Source of the DNA: Mycolicibacterium goodii
GTDB lineage: Bacteria; Actinomycetota; Actinomycetes; Mycobacteriales; Mycobacteriaceae
Assembly (NCBI RefSeq): GCF_022370755.2
Contig: NZ_CP092364.2
Location: forward strand, 5,890,001-5,954,000
DNA: 64,000 nucleotides
Direction: 5' to 3'
Positions 17,680 to 26,596 of the stretch are shown piece after piece (the stretch's first letter is position 1; the number at the start of each line of letters is the position of its first letter). A program made the position numbers and the translations under genes. The notes beneath the pieces are model-generated. The model searched no databases and was not told where the DNA came from. It saw only the letters and a list, made by a program, of their open reading frames with translations.

Positions 17680-19758
17680 CTATACGCCGATCTGGCCTTG
17701 TGGTCTCCACACCGAGACCACCGCGGGCCGCGCCGGGGTGGTGCCGCCACCGGGCCAGTGCGACAGCGGGTTGTCGAGACTGTGGTCGTCGCTCTCCCCT
17801 GGGTGTTGCACGCAGACCGTCACCACGTCGTCGGTGACCACCGGGCCGCAGGTCTCCGCGCCGAGCGGAACCGACAGGAACTGTTTGGTCTCACCGCGAT
17901 TCGGGCCGTCGAGCGCCACCGCGAACAGGCCGTCGTTGGCACCGAGGGCGTTGCCGTCGGTCGAGATCCACAGGTTCCCGTGACGGTCGAAGGCCAGGTT
18001 GTCGGGGCACGAGATGGGGCTCACCGCAGACTTGTCGAAGCCGGCGTAGTACGTGTCGGCGGCGTCGGGGTCCCCGCACACCAGCAGCAGGTCCCACGTG
18101 AAATCGGTGCCGGTGTGGTTGTCGGTGATCTCGAGGATCTGACCGTTCTTGTTCTCCGAGCGCGGATTGGCGGCGTCGGCCGCCGGTTCGCCGTCGGTGC
18201 CGCGCTTGTCGTTGTTGGTCAGCGCGACGTACACCTTGCCGGTCAGCGGATTGGCCTCGAAGTCCTCGGGTCGATCCATCTTCGTGGCTCCGGCCTTGTC
18301 GGCCGCGAAGCGGGTGAACACAGCCACCTCGGCGGCGGTCATGCCCTCGACCAGGGATTCACCGGTGCCATCCGGGCCCGACCTCAGCAACGGGATCCAG
18401 GTGCCCGTCCCGCGGAACGATCCCGACGACGGCAGCTTGCCCGTTCCGTCGATCTCCTCCGCTGGGATGTCGCTGCCCAGTTTCGCGACGTAGAGTGTTC
18501 CCTCGTCGAGAATCGACATGTTGTGCGCCATCGCGGCGGGATCGTTCTCCCAGCCAGGGGCCACCGACTTGTCCGCGACGAACTTGTACATGTAGTCGAA
18601 GCGTTCGTCGTCGCCGGTGTAGGCGACGACGCGGCCGTCGGCGGTGACGTGGATCGTGGCACCCTCGTGCTTGAAACGGCCCAGTGCCGAGTGTTTGACC
18701 GGGGTCGAGCCGGGATCCCACGGATTGACCTCGACGACATAGCCGAACCGGTTGACCTCGTTCGGCGTCACCGTCAGATCGAAGCGCGGGTCGAACGACT
18801 CCCATCTCAGCTCGGACGGCTGCAGCTCGATGCCGTAGCGGTCGAAGCGGTCGCCCTCGACGGGCTTCGGGGCCGGGGCGTCCGCAGGCGCGCCGAAGTA
18901 ACCGTGGAAGTTCTCCTCACCGGAAAGAACTGTGCCCCAAGGCGTTACGCCGCCGGCACAGTTGGCGAACGTGCCTGCGACCGTCCGGCCGGTGGGATCG
19001 GCGGCGGTCTTGACGAAGTCGGTGCCGGCGGCAGGTCCGGTGAGCGTGAACGGGGTGTCGGCGGTGATGCGACGGTTGTAGCGTCCCATCACCGGCCGCA
19101 GTGCGCCGTCGCCTGCGCGTTCGACCTCGACCACACCCATGCCCATCGCAGCGATCTCGATGTCGAACTGGTCCCGCGTGGGCGCCTCGGGGTCGTAGCC
19201 GGAGAACATGAACTGCGGCGTGACGTACTCGAAGTTGGTCACGAGCAGAAAGCGGTTGCGCTGCCCAGGGATCGGCATGAGGGCTGCGAAGTCGTTGTTG
19301 AACCCGAACTGCTTGCGTTGCGCGTCGGCGGTCTGTGCGGCGATGTCGAACGGCGGGGCGTCCGGCAGGACGGGGTCACCCCAGGCGATCACGACCTGTT
19401 GGCGGTACCCCTGCGGAATGATCACGGCGTCTTCGGAATTGGGCGCGACGGCGTCGAACCTCAACCCGGGTGGCGTGGCCGCGGGCTCCGACGACGAGGT
19501 GGGTGTGGCGCCGGGTTGCTCGTCGGCGCCGCAGGCCGCGAGTGCGGACCCCGCCCCGACGGCCAGCACCGTGACGCCCGCGGCACGCAGCATCGACCGG
19601 CGCGACATCTGCGCGACGATGTCGCCGAAGTACTCGTTGTCGCTGGTGTTGGGTGCGGGCTTCGAGCATGCGTCGCCGCAGCGGTAGCGGCACGTGATGT
19701 GCTGGCGGGATGACCTGCCGCGGTGGGTGACAAAGAGATTCAACGGCACAAGCGCCAC
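17680..19758 (-). CDS. phoX: PhoX-family phosphatase (DUF839) with Tat/lipoprotein signal
   Basis: A 692-aa secreted PhoX-type alkaline phosphatase (DUF839 six-bladed propeller). Landmarks are FANCAGGVTPWGTVLSGEEN, GRFKHEGATIHV, RPEDFEANPLTGKVYVALTN and CPDNLAFDRHGNLWISTDGN, in line with a Ca/Fe metal site. The signal is not at the N terminus. About 50 residues (with CRYRCGDACSKP and NTSDNEYFGDI) precede a Tat motif (SRRSMLRAAG) and a lipobox (ALAAC). The N-terminal block is a known feature of actinobacterial PhoX as I remember it. Phosphate-starvation control is likely but no Pho box was confirmed. Confidence 0.9.
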   Translation of the reverse strand: MALVPLNLFVTHRGRSSRQHITCRYRCGDACSKPAPNTSDNEYFGDIVAQMSRRSMLRAAGVTVLAVGAGSALAACGADEQPGATPTSSSEPAATPPGLRFDAVAPNSEDAVIIPQGYRQQVVIAWGDPVLPDAPPFDIAAQTADAQRKQFGFNNDFAALMPIPGQRNRFLLVTNFEYVTPQFMFSGYDPEAPTRDQFDIEIAAMGMGVVEVERAGDGALRPVMGRYNRRITADTPFTLTGPAAGTDFVKTAADPTGRTVAGTFANCAGGVTPWGTVLSGEENFHGYFGAPADAPAPKPVEGDRFDRYGIELQPSELRWESFDPRFDLTVTPNEVNRFGYVVEVNPWDPGSTPVKHSALGRFKHEGATIHVTADGRVVAYTGDDERFDYMYKFVADKSVAPGWENDPAAMAHNMSILDEGTLYVAKLGSDIPAEEIDGTGKLPSSGSFRGTGTWIPLLRSGPDGTGESLVEGMTAAEVAVFTRFAADKAGATKMDRPEDFEANPLTGKVYVALTNNDKRGTDGEPAADAANPRSENKNGQILEITDNHTGTDFTWDLLLVCGDPDAADTYYAGFDKSAVSPISCPDNLAFDRHGNLWISTDGNALGANDGLFAVALDGPNRGETKQFLSVPLGAETCGPVVTDDVVTVCVQHPGESDDHSLDNPLSHWPGGGTTPARPAVVSVWRPQGQIGV

Positions 19759-19891
19759 GGCCGGTACGTCCTTTCGCTCGACACCGGCCGAGGGCTGATC
19801 GGCCGGTCACGGCGGAAGTTACGGCAGCACGGCAATCACTCGGCAAGGAGAAGGTGAACGATCGGTGTATTCGGGCCACACCGGCGATCGG

Positions 19892-20797
19892 CTACCCGAG
19901 GATTCCCCGCAGGATCTCCACGAGCTTCGCCGGTTGATCGCCCTGCACCGAGTGGCCCGCGTCGGCGACGATGTGCGTGCGCTTGAATCCCGGTGCGCGG
20001 TCGGCGAACTGTTTCGCGTCCTCGTCGTTGACGAAGAACGAGTTGGCTCCGCGCACCAGGGTGGTGGGCATCGTGATGGCCTCGACGTCGTCCCACAGGC
20101 CCTCGAACCCGTCGCCTTTGCGGAATGAGTCGTACCGCCACGTCCAGGTGCCGTCGTCGAGGCGCTTCGAGTTGTGGAAGACGCCGCGGCGCAACGAGTT
20201 CCGGTCTCGGTGCGGAGCTGCCCGGACGGTGACGTCCAGCATCGCCGCAAAACTCGGGAAGGTCCGGTTCTCGCGAACCAGGGCGACGATGCCCATCTGG
20301 GCCTTGGTCATCTCGGTGTGCCGCTCGGGCGCAGACGGAGTGACGTCGATCAGCACGAGTTCGGGCACCAGAGCGGGTTCGGTGGCCGCGACACGCAGTG
20401 CGGTGAGCCCGCCGAGGGACATCCCGACGACCAGTCGTGGATGCGGTGCGAGGTCGCGCAGCACGGGTTTGATGGTCTCGGCGTTGAGTTTGGGTCCGTA
20501 GTCGCCGTCTTCGCGCCACGCGGAGCGGCCGTGGCCCGGTAGGTCGATCGCCAGCGCGGGTTCACCGAGCCCCAGGATCACGGTGTCCCACGTGTGGGCG
20601 TTCTGCCCACCGCCGTGGAGGAACACCACACGCGGTTCTTCCGCGCCGAATCTCAGCGCGCTGACCGGGCCGTGGGTGAGGCGTTCGACCGGCGGCAGCG
20701 GTTCTGTTCGCCCGATCTGCGCGGCGTTCTCGTGCAGCAGCGCGAACTCGTCGAGGCCGGGCAGTTCGTCGTCAGAGATCTCGCGGATGGTCGACAC
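19892..20797 (-). CDS. Alpha/beta-hydrolase (Rv0045c-like esterase)
   Basis: A 301-aa alpha/beta-hydrolase. It has the oxyanion loop FLHGGGQNAHTWD, the nucleophile elbow VVGMSLGGLTAL (Ser) and the catalytic histidine in DAGHSVQGD. The closest relative I recognise is Mtb Rv0045c, an esterase acting on small acyl esters in vitro. There is no signal peptide, so it is cytoplasmic. It lies 71 nt downstream of ino1 on the same strand, the same order as in Mtb. Physiological substrate unknown. Confidence 0.88.
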   Translation of the reverse strand: MSTIREISDDELPGLDEFALLHENAAQIGRTEPLPPVERLTHGPVSALRFGAEEPRVVFLHGGGQNAHTWDTVILGLGEPALAIDLPGHGRSAWREDGDYGPKLNAETIKPVLRDLAPHPRLVVGMSLGGLTALRVAATEPALVPELVLIDVTPSAPERHTEMTKAQMGIVALVRENRTFPSFAAMLDVTVRAAPHRDRNSLRRGVFHNSKRLDDGTWTWRYDSFRKGDGFEGLWDDVEAITMPTTLVRGANSFFVNDEDAKQFADRAPGFKRTHIVADAGHSVQGDQPAKLVEILRGILG

Positions 20798-20868
20798 GAT
20801 CCGACCATAGGCGATCGTGGGGTCTCACCAGCGCTCACCGCCGGGAAGACCCCACGATCACGCGAAGA

Positions 20869-21948
20869 TCAGCCCTCGATGAAGGTTTCGAGCTGAGCCC
20901 GGGCGATGTCGTCGGGCAGCTGCTTCGGCGGGCTCTTCATCAGATAGGCCGAGGCCGCCTCGACCGGGCCGCCGATGCCGCGGTCCTTGGCGATCTTGGC
21001 CGCCCGGACCGCGTCGATGATGACGCCCGCGGAGTTGGGGGAGTCCCACACCTCGAGCTTGTACTCCAGGTTCAGCGGGACGTCGCCGAAGGCGCGGCCT
21101 TCCAGCCGGACGTAGGCCCACTTGCGGTCGTCGAGCCAGCCGACGTGATCGGACGGGCCGATGTGGACGTCCTTGGTCTTGAACTCGCGCTGCAGGTTGG
21201 ACGTGACGGCCTGGGTCTTGGAGATCTTCTTGGACTCCAGGCGCTCACGCTCGAGCATGTTCAGGAAGTCCATGTTGCCGCCGACGTTGAGCTGCATGGT
21301 GCGGTCGAGCTGCACGCCGCGGTCCTCGAACAGCTTGGCCATCACGCGGTGGGTGATGGTGGCGCCGACCTGGCTCTTGATGTCGTCACCGACGATCGGC
21401 ACGCCGGCGTCGGTGAACTTCTTGGCCCACACCGGGTCCGACGCGATGAACACAGGAAGGGCGTTGACGAAGGCCACGCCGGCGTCGATCGCGCACTGCG
21501 CGTAGAACTTGTCGGCCTCTTCGGAGCCCACGGGCAGGTAGGAGACCAGCACGTCGACGTTGGCGTCCTTGAGCGCCTTGACGACGTCGACCGGCTCGGA
21601 GTCGGAGACCTCGATGGTGTCGGCGTAGTACTTGCCGATGCCGTCGAGGGTCGGGCCGCGCAGCACCGGCACGTTCAGCGGCGGCACGTCGGCGATCTTG
21701 ATGGTGTTGTTCTCCGAGGCGAAGATGGCCTCGGACAGATCGAAGCCGACCTTCTTGGCGTCCACGTCGAACGCGGCGACGAAGTTCACGTCGCGCACGT
21801 GGTACGGGCCGAACTTGACGTGCATCAGCCCGGGCACGGTGGTGTTCTCGTCGGCGTTCCGGTAGTACTGGACACCCTGTACCAGGGAGGATGCGCAGTT
21901 GCCGACGCCGACAATGGCGACCCGGATTTCTCCCGTGTGCTCAGACAT
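20869..21948 (-). CDS. ino1: Inositol-1-phosphate synthase
   Basis: A 359-aa NAD-dependent myo-inositol-1-phosphate synthase. It converts glucose 6-phosphate to inositol 1-phosphate, the precursor of phosphatidylinositol, PIMs, LAM and mycothiol. The Rossmann motif is [17 protein letters not shown]. Other landmarks are [19 protein letters not shown], the active-site region [16 protein letters not shown] and [19 protein letters not shown] lies 6 nt upstream of the ATG. It is downstream of a PadR gene in the same direction, as in Mtb Rv0047c-Rv0046c, which suggests regulatory linkage. Confidence 0.96.
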   Translation of the reverse strand: MSEHTGEIRVAIVGVGNCASSLVQGVQYYRNADENTTVPGLMHVKFGPYHVRDVNFVAAFDVDAKKVGFDLSEAIFASENNTIKIADVPPLNVPVLRGPTLDGIGKYYADTIEVSDSEPVDVVKALKDANVDVLVSYLPVGSEEADKFYAQCAIDAGVAFVNALPVFIASDPVWAKKFTDAGVPIVGDDIKSQVGATITHRVMAKLFEDRGVQLDRTMQLNVGGNMDFLNMLERERLESKKISKTQAVTSNLQREFKTKDVHIGPSDHVGWLDDRKWAYVRLEGRAFGDVPLNLEYKLEVWDSPNSAGVIIDAVRAAKIAKDRGIGGPVEAASAYLMKSPPKQLPDDIARAQLETFIEG

Positions 21949-22025
21949 GGACGGTCTCCTTACTCGTTGCGTATTGCTCGGCCAGCGGCCTCGTTTGCAA
22001 TCTCAGGGCTGTACCAGGGGTGCGT

Positions 22026-22571
22026 TCATGGGTTGTCGGTGCGCCCCTGGCTCAGCCGTTCTGCCGCTATCAATTCGTTGAGCCATTTGACTTCTCGTTC
22101 GCTGGACTCAAGGCCCAGCTGGTGGAGTTGTCGGGTGTAGCGGTCGAACGAACTGCTGGCCCGCGCCACGGCTTCACGCAGACCTTCCCGGCGTTCCTCC
22201 ACCTGACGGCGACGCCCCTCCAAGATCCGCATCCTGGCCTCGGCCGGGGTGCGGTTGAAGAAGGCCAGGTGTACACCGAAGCCGTCGTCGGAGTAGTTCT
22301 GCGGTCCGGTGTCGGCGACCAGCTCGGCGAACCGCTGTTTACCGGCCTCGGTGAGCTGATAGACCCGGCGCGCGCGGCGCACTTTCGTTGCTCCCTCGGG
22401 AGCGGCGTCCTCGATGATCAGCCCGTCGGCCTGCATACGGCGCAGCGCCGGATAGAGCGAACCGTACGAGAAAGCCCGAAAAGCCCCCAACAGGCCCGTC
22501 AGTCGTTTGCGCAGCTCGTAGCCGTGCATGGGTGATTCGAGCAGAAGACCCAGGATCGCGAGCTCCAGCAC
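22026..22571 (-). CDS. PadR-family transcriptional regulator (Rv0047c-like)
   Basis: A PadR regulator of about 181 aa. The winged helix is LELAILGLLLESPMHGYELR with GSLYPALRRMQADGLI and TKVRRARRVYQLTEAG. The C-terminal Vir_act_alpha_C domain gives helical dimerisation (MRILEGRRRQVEERREG). The GTG at 22571 is chosen because the PadR signature starts there and AGGGGG lies 7 nt upstream; GTG 22580 is the alternative. It lies 77 nt upstream of ino1. A perfect palindrome upstream (22681-22704) is a candidate operator. Confidence 0.88.
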   Translation of the reverse strand: MLELAILGLLLESPMHGYELRKRLTGLLGAFRAFSYGSLYPALRRMQADGLIIEDAAPEGATKVRRARRVYQLTEAGKQRFAELVADTGPQNYSDDGFGVHLAFFNRTPAEARMRILEGRRRQVEERREGLREAVARASSSFDRYTRQLHQLGLESSEREVKWLNELIAAERLSQGRTDNP

Positions 22572-22680
22572 CGGAATCACCCCCTGTCGACATCAATGTG
22601 GCGTGTTGTGGGTTCGTCGTTACGACGGATCAACACCTCGGCCAACTGTATCGCGCCGATATATTGAGCGCTACCGCAGG

Positions 22681-22704
22681 CTGACAAAGTACTACATTTG
22701 TCAG
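22681..22704. promoter_or_regulatory. Perfect inverted repeat upstream of padR, candidate operator
   Basis: CTGACAAA and TTTGTCAG form 8-bp perfect arms around an 8-bp centre (gtactaca). It lies about 110 bp upstream of padR, in the 163-bp gap between the DUF1707 gene stop and padR. The size and symmetry suit a dimeric PadR-type repressor, so autoregulation of the padR-ino1 unit is plausible. Not tested. Confidence 0.5.
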
Positions 22705-22734
22705 GTCGGGCGCAGGTAGAGGGGCTGCCGGGGT

Positions 22735-23604
22735 TCAGCGGTCGGCCGGCCAGATGGCCTTGGTGGTGCCCTCCGGGTACAGCTCGATGCGGCCGTTGCC
22801 GAACTCGCTGTTGACGAAGATCTCGACGTTCACCGAATCGGGGGTCGCCGGGTCCTCGGACGGGCTGATGCGCAGCCACGTGTCCTTGACGTCGGAGCGT
22901 TTGATGCCGACGGTGTCCGGGGCGCCCCGCATGATCGCCAGCGTCTTCTCGTGGTCGAACTTCGACAGATCCACCAGCCGCGCGTCGCTGCTCACCGCCG
23001 ACGGCGAGCCGGTCGGGTCGCCCCAGCCGCCGCGGTATTGGTAGCTCAGCTCCCGCCGGTTGTCCGCCGGATCGGGCCGGTCCAGAAACGCGATGTCGGA
23101 GTGGATGTCGAGCTCGTAGCCCATGGTGTTGCCGAACTTCTTGCGCATCTGCTCGAACAGGCCGGTGAACCCGTTGAGCGACTGCAATTGCCTCGGGGCA
23201 GCGAGAACTTCGGCGGAGATGCCGTCGGCTTGTGCCCCCGGATCGGACGCCAGGTGCAGCGGTGACGGGCTCGTGCCGTAGATGCCCCAGCCGATCCCGA
23301 CGCCCAGCGCCACCAGCACCACCGCCGAGGCGAGCTTGAATCCCCAGCCGGGCGCACCGGACGACGGGCGCGGGATGCGGGGCGGCTTGAGCGTCGGCAG
23401 CTTCACGGGTGCCGCGTCGTTCTGAAGATCGGCGACCAGGGCCGCCAGCTCCCCGAGCGTCGTCGCCCTCATCGCGGAGCTCACCCGGTCACGGTGCTCC
23501 TCCATCGACAGCTGGCCTTCTGCCATCGCGCTGTCGAGCACTTTGCAGGTGTCGTTGCGATCGCTGTCTTTGGCCCGTGTCATGGACGTCTGCCGCGTTG
23601 CCAC
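22735..23604 (-). CDS. DUF1707-domain membrane protein (Rv0048c-like)
   Basis: A 289-aa single-pass membrane protein. The N-terminal DUF1707/SHOCT-like domain (SDRNDTCKVLDSAMAEGQLS, EEHRDRVSSAMRATTLGELA) faces the cytoplasm. A Pro-rich linker, one transmembrane helix (KLASAVVLVALGVGIGWGIY) and an extracytoplasmic domain of about 180 residues follow. The length and order match Mtb Rv0048c as I remember it. Function unknown. It is divergent from the DUF5318 gene. Confidence 0.85.
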   Translation of the reverse strand: MATRQTSMTRAKDSDRNDTCKVLDSAMAEGQLSMEEHRDRVSSAMRATTLGELAALVADLQNDAAPVKLPTLKPPRIPRPSSGAPGWGFKLASAVVLVALGVGIGWGIYGTSPSPLHLASDPGAQADGISAEVLAAPRQLQSLNGFTGLFEQMRKKFGNTMGYELDIHSDIAFLDRPDPADNRRELSYQYRGGWGDPTGSPSAVSSDARLVDLSKFDHEKTLAIMRGAPDTVGIKRSDVKDTWLRISPSEDPATPDSVNVEIFVNSEFGNGRIELYPEGTTKAIWPADR

Positions 23605-23673
23605 GACGAAGATCGTATGAGCTGTGACGCGGTCGCGCCTCGGTCTTTCGAGGGCCGACGTACTCTGGTCAAC

Positions 23674-24105
23674 GTGCGATTGCAGAGACAGGTGGTGGAC
23701 TACGCCCTGCGCCGGCGGTCCCTGCTGGCCGAGGTGTACTCCGGGCGAACCGGGGTCTCGGAGGTCTGCGACGCCAATCCCTACTTACTGCGCGCCGCGA
23801 AGTTCCACGGCAAGCAGAGTTCGGTGATGTGCCCGATCTGCCGGAAGGAACAGCTGACTCTCGTGTCGTGGGTCTTCGGTGAGCATCTGGGCCCGGTCTC
23901 CGGGTCGGCGCGCACGGCCGAGGAGCTGGTGATGCTCGCCAGCCGCTATGACGAATTCGCGGTACACGTGGTGGAGGTATGCCGGACCTGCAGTTGGAAT
24001 CATCTGGTCAAGTCGTACGTGCTCGGCGCGCCCCGTCCACCGGAGGCGCGCAGGCCGAAGCGTACGCCGAGCACGCGCAAATCGGCGCGTACGGCCAGTG
24101 AATAG
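23674..24105 (+). CDS. DUF5318 protein with two CxxC motifs (Rv0049-like)
   Basis: A 143-aa cytoplasmic protein, strongly conserved with Mtb Rv0049 (LQRQVVDYALRRRSLLAEVY). Two CxxC pairs (CPIC and CRTC) suggest a zinc site. A basic tail (RRPKRTPSTRKSART) is consistent with nucleic-acid contact, but no function is established. The GTG at 23674 is selected because TACTCT lies exactly 7 nt upstream (leaderless) and conservation starts there. Its end overlaps the ponA1 start by 8 nt, implying translational coupling. Confidence 0.88.
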   Translation: MRLQRQVVDYALRRRSLLAEVYSGRTGVSEVCDANPYLLRAAKFHGKQSSVMCPICRKEQLTLVSWVFGEHLGPVSGSARTAEELVMLASRYDEFAVHVVEVCRTCSWNHLVKSYVLGAPRPPEARRPKRTPSTRKSARTASE

Positions 24106-26596
24106 CGAAGGGCGCCATACCCGGTCGACCGACGATGCCCGTGAGGCAGCCGGTCGCCTCGGTGCGCGCGAGAATCGTCCCCCGGCGCGCAATCCGCGTC
24201 CTTCGGTGCCGCCCCGTTCGCCGGTGCCCCCCGACGATCGGTTGACCGCGGTGCTGCCGCCGGTGCGTGACGGCGATCTGGCCCCGCCGATCGACGTCGT
24301 GCGGGCCGCGCTCGAGGGCACGCCGCCCCCGAAACCACCGCCACCACCTCCGCCAGGGAAAGGCGGGGGAGGCCCGTCCGGTCCGGGCGGCCCGTCGGGA
24401 CCTCGCGGCGGCCGTGAGTTCCGGGTCAACTGGAAGTGGGTGCGGCGCGGCCTGGTGGCCGCCGTCGCCGTCATGGTGCTGTTGCCGCTGATCACCTTCG
24501 GTATGGCGTACATGATCGTCGACGTGCCGGAACCCGGCGACATCCGCACGCCGCAGGTGTCGACGATCCTCGCGGCCGACGGCAGTGAGATCGCGCGCAT
24601 CGTGCCTCCTGAGGGCAACCGCGTCGACGTCAAGATCGACCAGATCCCGGTGCACGTGCGCGACGCGGTCATGGCCGCCGAGGACCGTGACTTCTATTCC
24701 AATCCGGGCTTCTCGTGGACGGGCTTCCTGCGCGCGATCAAGAACAACCTGTTCGGGGGCGGCGGTCTGCAGGGTGGTTCGACGATCACGCAGCAGTACG
24801 TCAAGAACGCACTCGTCGGTGACGAACGCGCCGGGATCGGCGGCCTGATCCGCAAGGCCAAGGAGCTGGTCATCTCGACCAAGATGTCCGGCGAATGGTC
24901 CAAGGACGCCGTGCTGCAGGCCTACCTGAACATCATCTACTTCGGCCGCGGCGCCTACGGCATCTCGGCGGCGGCCAAGGCGTACTTCGACAAACCCGTC
25001 GAGCAGCTCAACGTCGCCGAGGGGGCACTGCTGGCCGCGCTGATCCAGCGGCCCTCGACCCTGGATCCTGCGGTGGACCCGGAGGGTGCCGCCGACCGGT
25101 GGAACTGGGTGCTCGACGGCATGGTCGACATCGGTGCGCTGTCGCAGGCCGACCGCGACGCGCAGGTGTTCCCGCCGACGGTGCCGCCCGACTACGCGTT
25201 TCAGCAGAACCAGACCACGGGTCCCAACGGTCTGATCGAGCGGCAGGTGACCAACGAACTGCTCGACCTGTTCGACATCAACGAGCAGACGCTCAACACC
25301 GAGGGTCTGCAGATCACCACCACGATCGATCCCAAGGCCCAGCAGGCCGCCGTCGACGCCGTCGACAAGTACCTCGACGGCCAGGACCCCGACATGCGTG
25401 CGGCGGTCGTGTCGGTCGACCCCCGCACCGGTGGGATCAAGGCGTACTACGGCGGGTCCGACGCCAACGGCTTCGACTTCGCACAGGCCGGCCTGCCGAC
25501 GGGTTCGTCGTTCAAGGTGTTCGCGCTCGTCGCCGCGCTGCAGCAGGGCATCGGCCTGGGCTATCAGATCGACAGCGGGCCGCTTGAGGTCAACGGCATC
25601 AAGATCGGCAACGTCGAGGGTGAGGGCTGCGGCACCTGCTCCATCGCCGAGGCGCTCAAACGGTCGCTCAACACCAGCTACTACCGGCTCATGCTCAAGC
25701 TGGAGAACGGCCCGGCGGATGTGGCCAAGGCCGCACACGAGGCGGGCGTCGCCGAGAGCTTCCCGGGAGTCGAACACACGTTGAGCGAGGACGGTAAGGG
25801 CGGCCCGCCGAACAACGGTGTGGTGCTGGGTCAGTACCAGTCCCGCGTCCTCGACATGGCCTCTGCGTACGCCACGCTCGCGGCATCCGGCGTCTACCAC
25901 AAGCCGCACTTCGTGCAGAAGGTCGTCAACTCCTCCGGGCAGGTGCTGTTCGACGCCTCGAACGAGGACAACGGCGAGGAACGCATCGACAAGGCCGTGG
26001 CCGACAACGTCACGTCCGCGATGCAGCCGATCGCCGGCTGGTCGCGCGGCCACAATCTGGCCGGCGGACGTCCGTCGGCGGCCAAGACCGGCACCGTCCA
26101 GCTCGGCGACACCGGCGACAACCGCGACGCGTGGATGGTCGGCTACACACCGTCACTGTCGACCGCGGTGTGGGTCGGAACCACCGAGGGCGTCAAGCCG
26201 CTCGTCAACAAGTGGGGCTCACCGATCTACGGGTCCGGGCTGCCGTCTGACATCTGGAAAGCCACGATGGACGGCGCGCTGGAGGGCACCGATGTCGAGT
26301 CCTTCCCCAAGCCGACCGAGATCGGCGGTTACGCCGGGGTGCCGCAGGCGCCCGCCACGCCGGTCGGCCCGCCGACCACCGGTCCACCGACCGATCCGGG
26401 GCAGCCGCAGGTGACCGTGATCCAGCCGACCATCGAGGTCGCGCCCGGCATCACGATCCCGATCGGGCCGCCGACGACCGTGCCGGTCGGACCACAACCG
26501 CCGGGTGTGCCTGGCGCTCCCGTCGCGCCAGGCGCGCCCCAGGTCCCCGTGGCGCCTGGTGCCCCAGGTGTGCCCGGAGCCCCGCCGCCTCCGTGA
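24098..26596 (+). CDS. ponA1: Bifunctional class A penicillin-binding protein PonA1
   Basis: An 832-aa peptidoglycan synthase. It has a Pro/Arg-rich cytoplasmic tail (about 110 residues) and one transmembrane helix (GLVAAVAVMVLLPLITFGMA). The GT51 transglycosylase domain contains AAEDRDFYSNPGFSWTGFLR and GGSTITQQYVKN. The transpeptidase domain has the SxxK motif in TGSSFKVFAL, SxN in SLNTSYY and KTGT. A C-terminal Pro/Gly-rich tail follows. It polymerises glycan and cross-links peptides at the growing pole. The GTG at 24098 overlaps the preceding gene; a later start inside the long tail cannot be excluded. Confidence 0.95.
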   Translation: MNSEGRHTRSTDDAREAAGRLGARENRPPARNPRPSVPPRSPVPPDDRLTAVLPPVRDGDLAPPIDVVRAALEGTPPPKPPPPPPPGKGGGGPSGPGGPSGPRGGREFRVNWKWVRRGLVAAVAVMVLLPLITFGMAYMIVDVPEPGDIRTPQVSTILAADGSEIARIVPPEGNRVDVKIDQIPVHVRDAVMAAEDRDFYSNPGFSWTGFLRAIKNNLFGGGGLQGGSTITQQYVKNALVGDERAGIGGLIRKAKELVISTKMSGEWSKDAVLQAYLNIIYFGRGAYGISAAAKAYFDKPVEQLNVAEGALLAALIQRPSTLDPAVDPEGAADRWNWVLDGMVDIGALSQADRDAQVFPPTVPPDYAFQQNQTTGPNGLIERQVTNELLDLFDINEQTLNTEGLQITTTIDPKAQQAAVDAVDKYLDGQDPDMRAAVVSVDPRTGGIKAYYGGSDANGFDFAQAGLPTGSSFKVFALVAALQQGIGLGYQIDSGPLEVNGIKIGNVEGEGCGTCSIAEALKRSLNTSYYRLMLKLENGPADVAKAAHEAGVAESFPGVEHTLSEDGKGGPPNNGVVLGQYQSRVLDMASAYATLAASGVYHKPHFVQKVVNSSGQVLFDASNEDNGEERIDKAVADNVTSAMQPIAGWSRGHNLAGGRPSAAKTGTVQLGDTGDNRDAWMVGYTPSLSTAVWVGTTEGVKPLVNKWGSPIYGSGLPSDIWKATMDGALEGTDVESFPKPTEIGGYAGVPQAPATPVGPPTTGPPTDPGQPQVTVIQPTIEVAPGITIPIGPPTTVPVGPQPPGVPGAPVAPGAPQVPVAPGAPGVPGAPPPP

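Noticed and set aside
17623..19713. A 696-codon plus-strand open frame
   Set aside because: It is antisense to phoX, rich in Arg/Gly/Val with no motifs, and has no ribosome binding site; typical of the complementary frame of a high-GC gene.
24008..26053. A 681-codon minus-strand open frame
   Set aside because: Antisense shadow of ponA1 with no recognisable domain.
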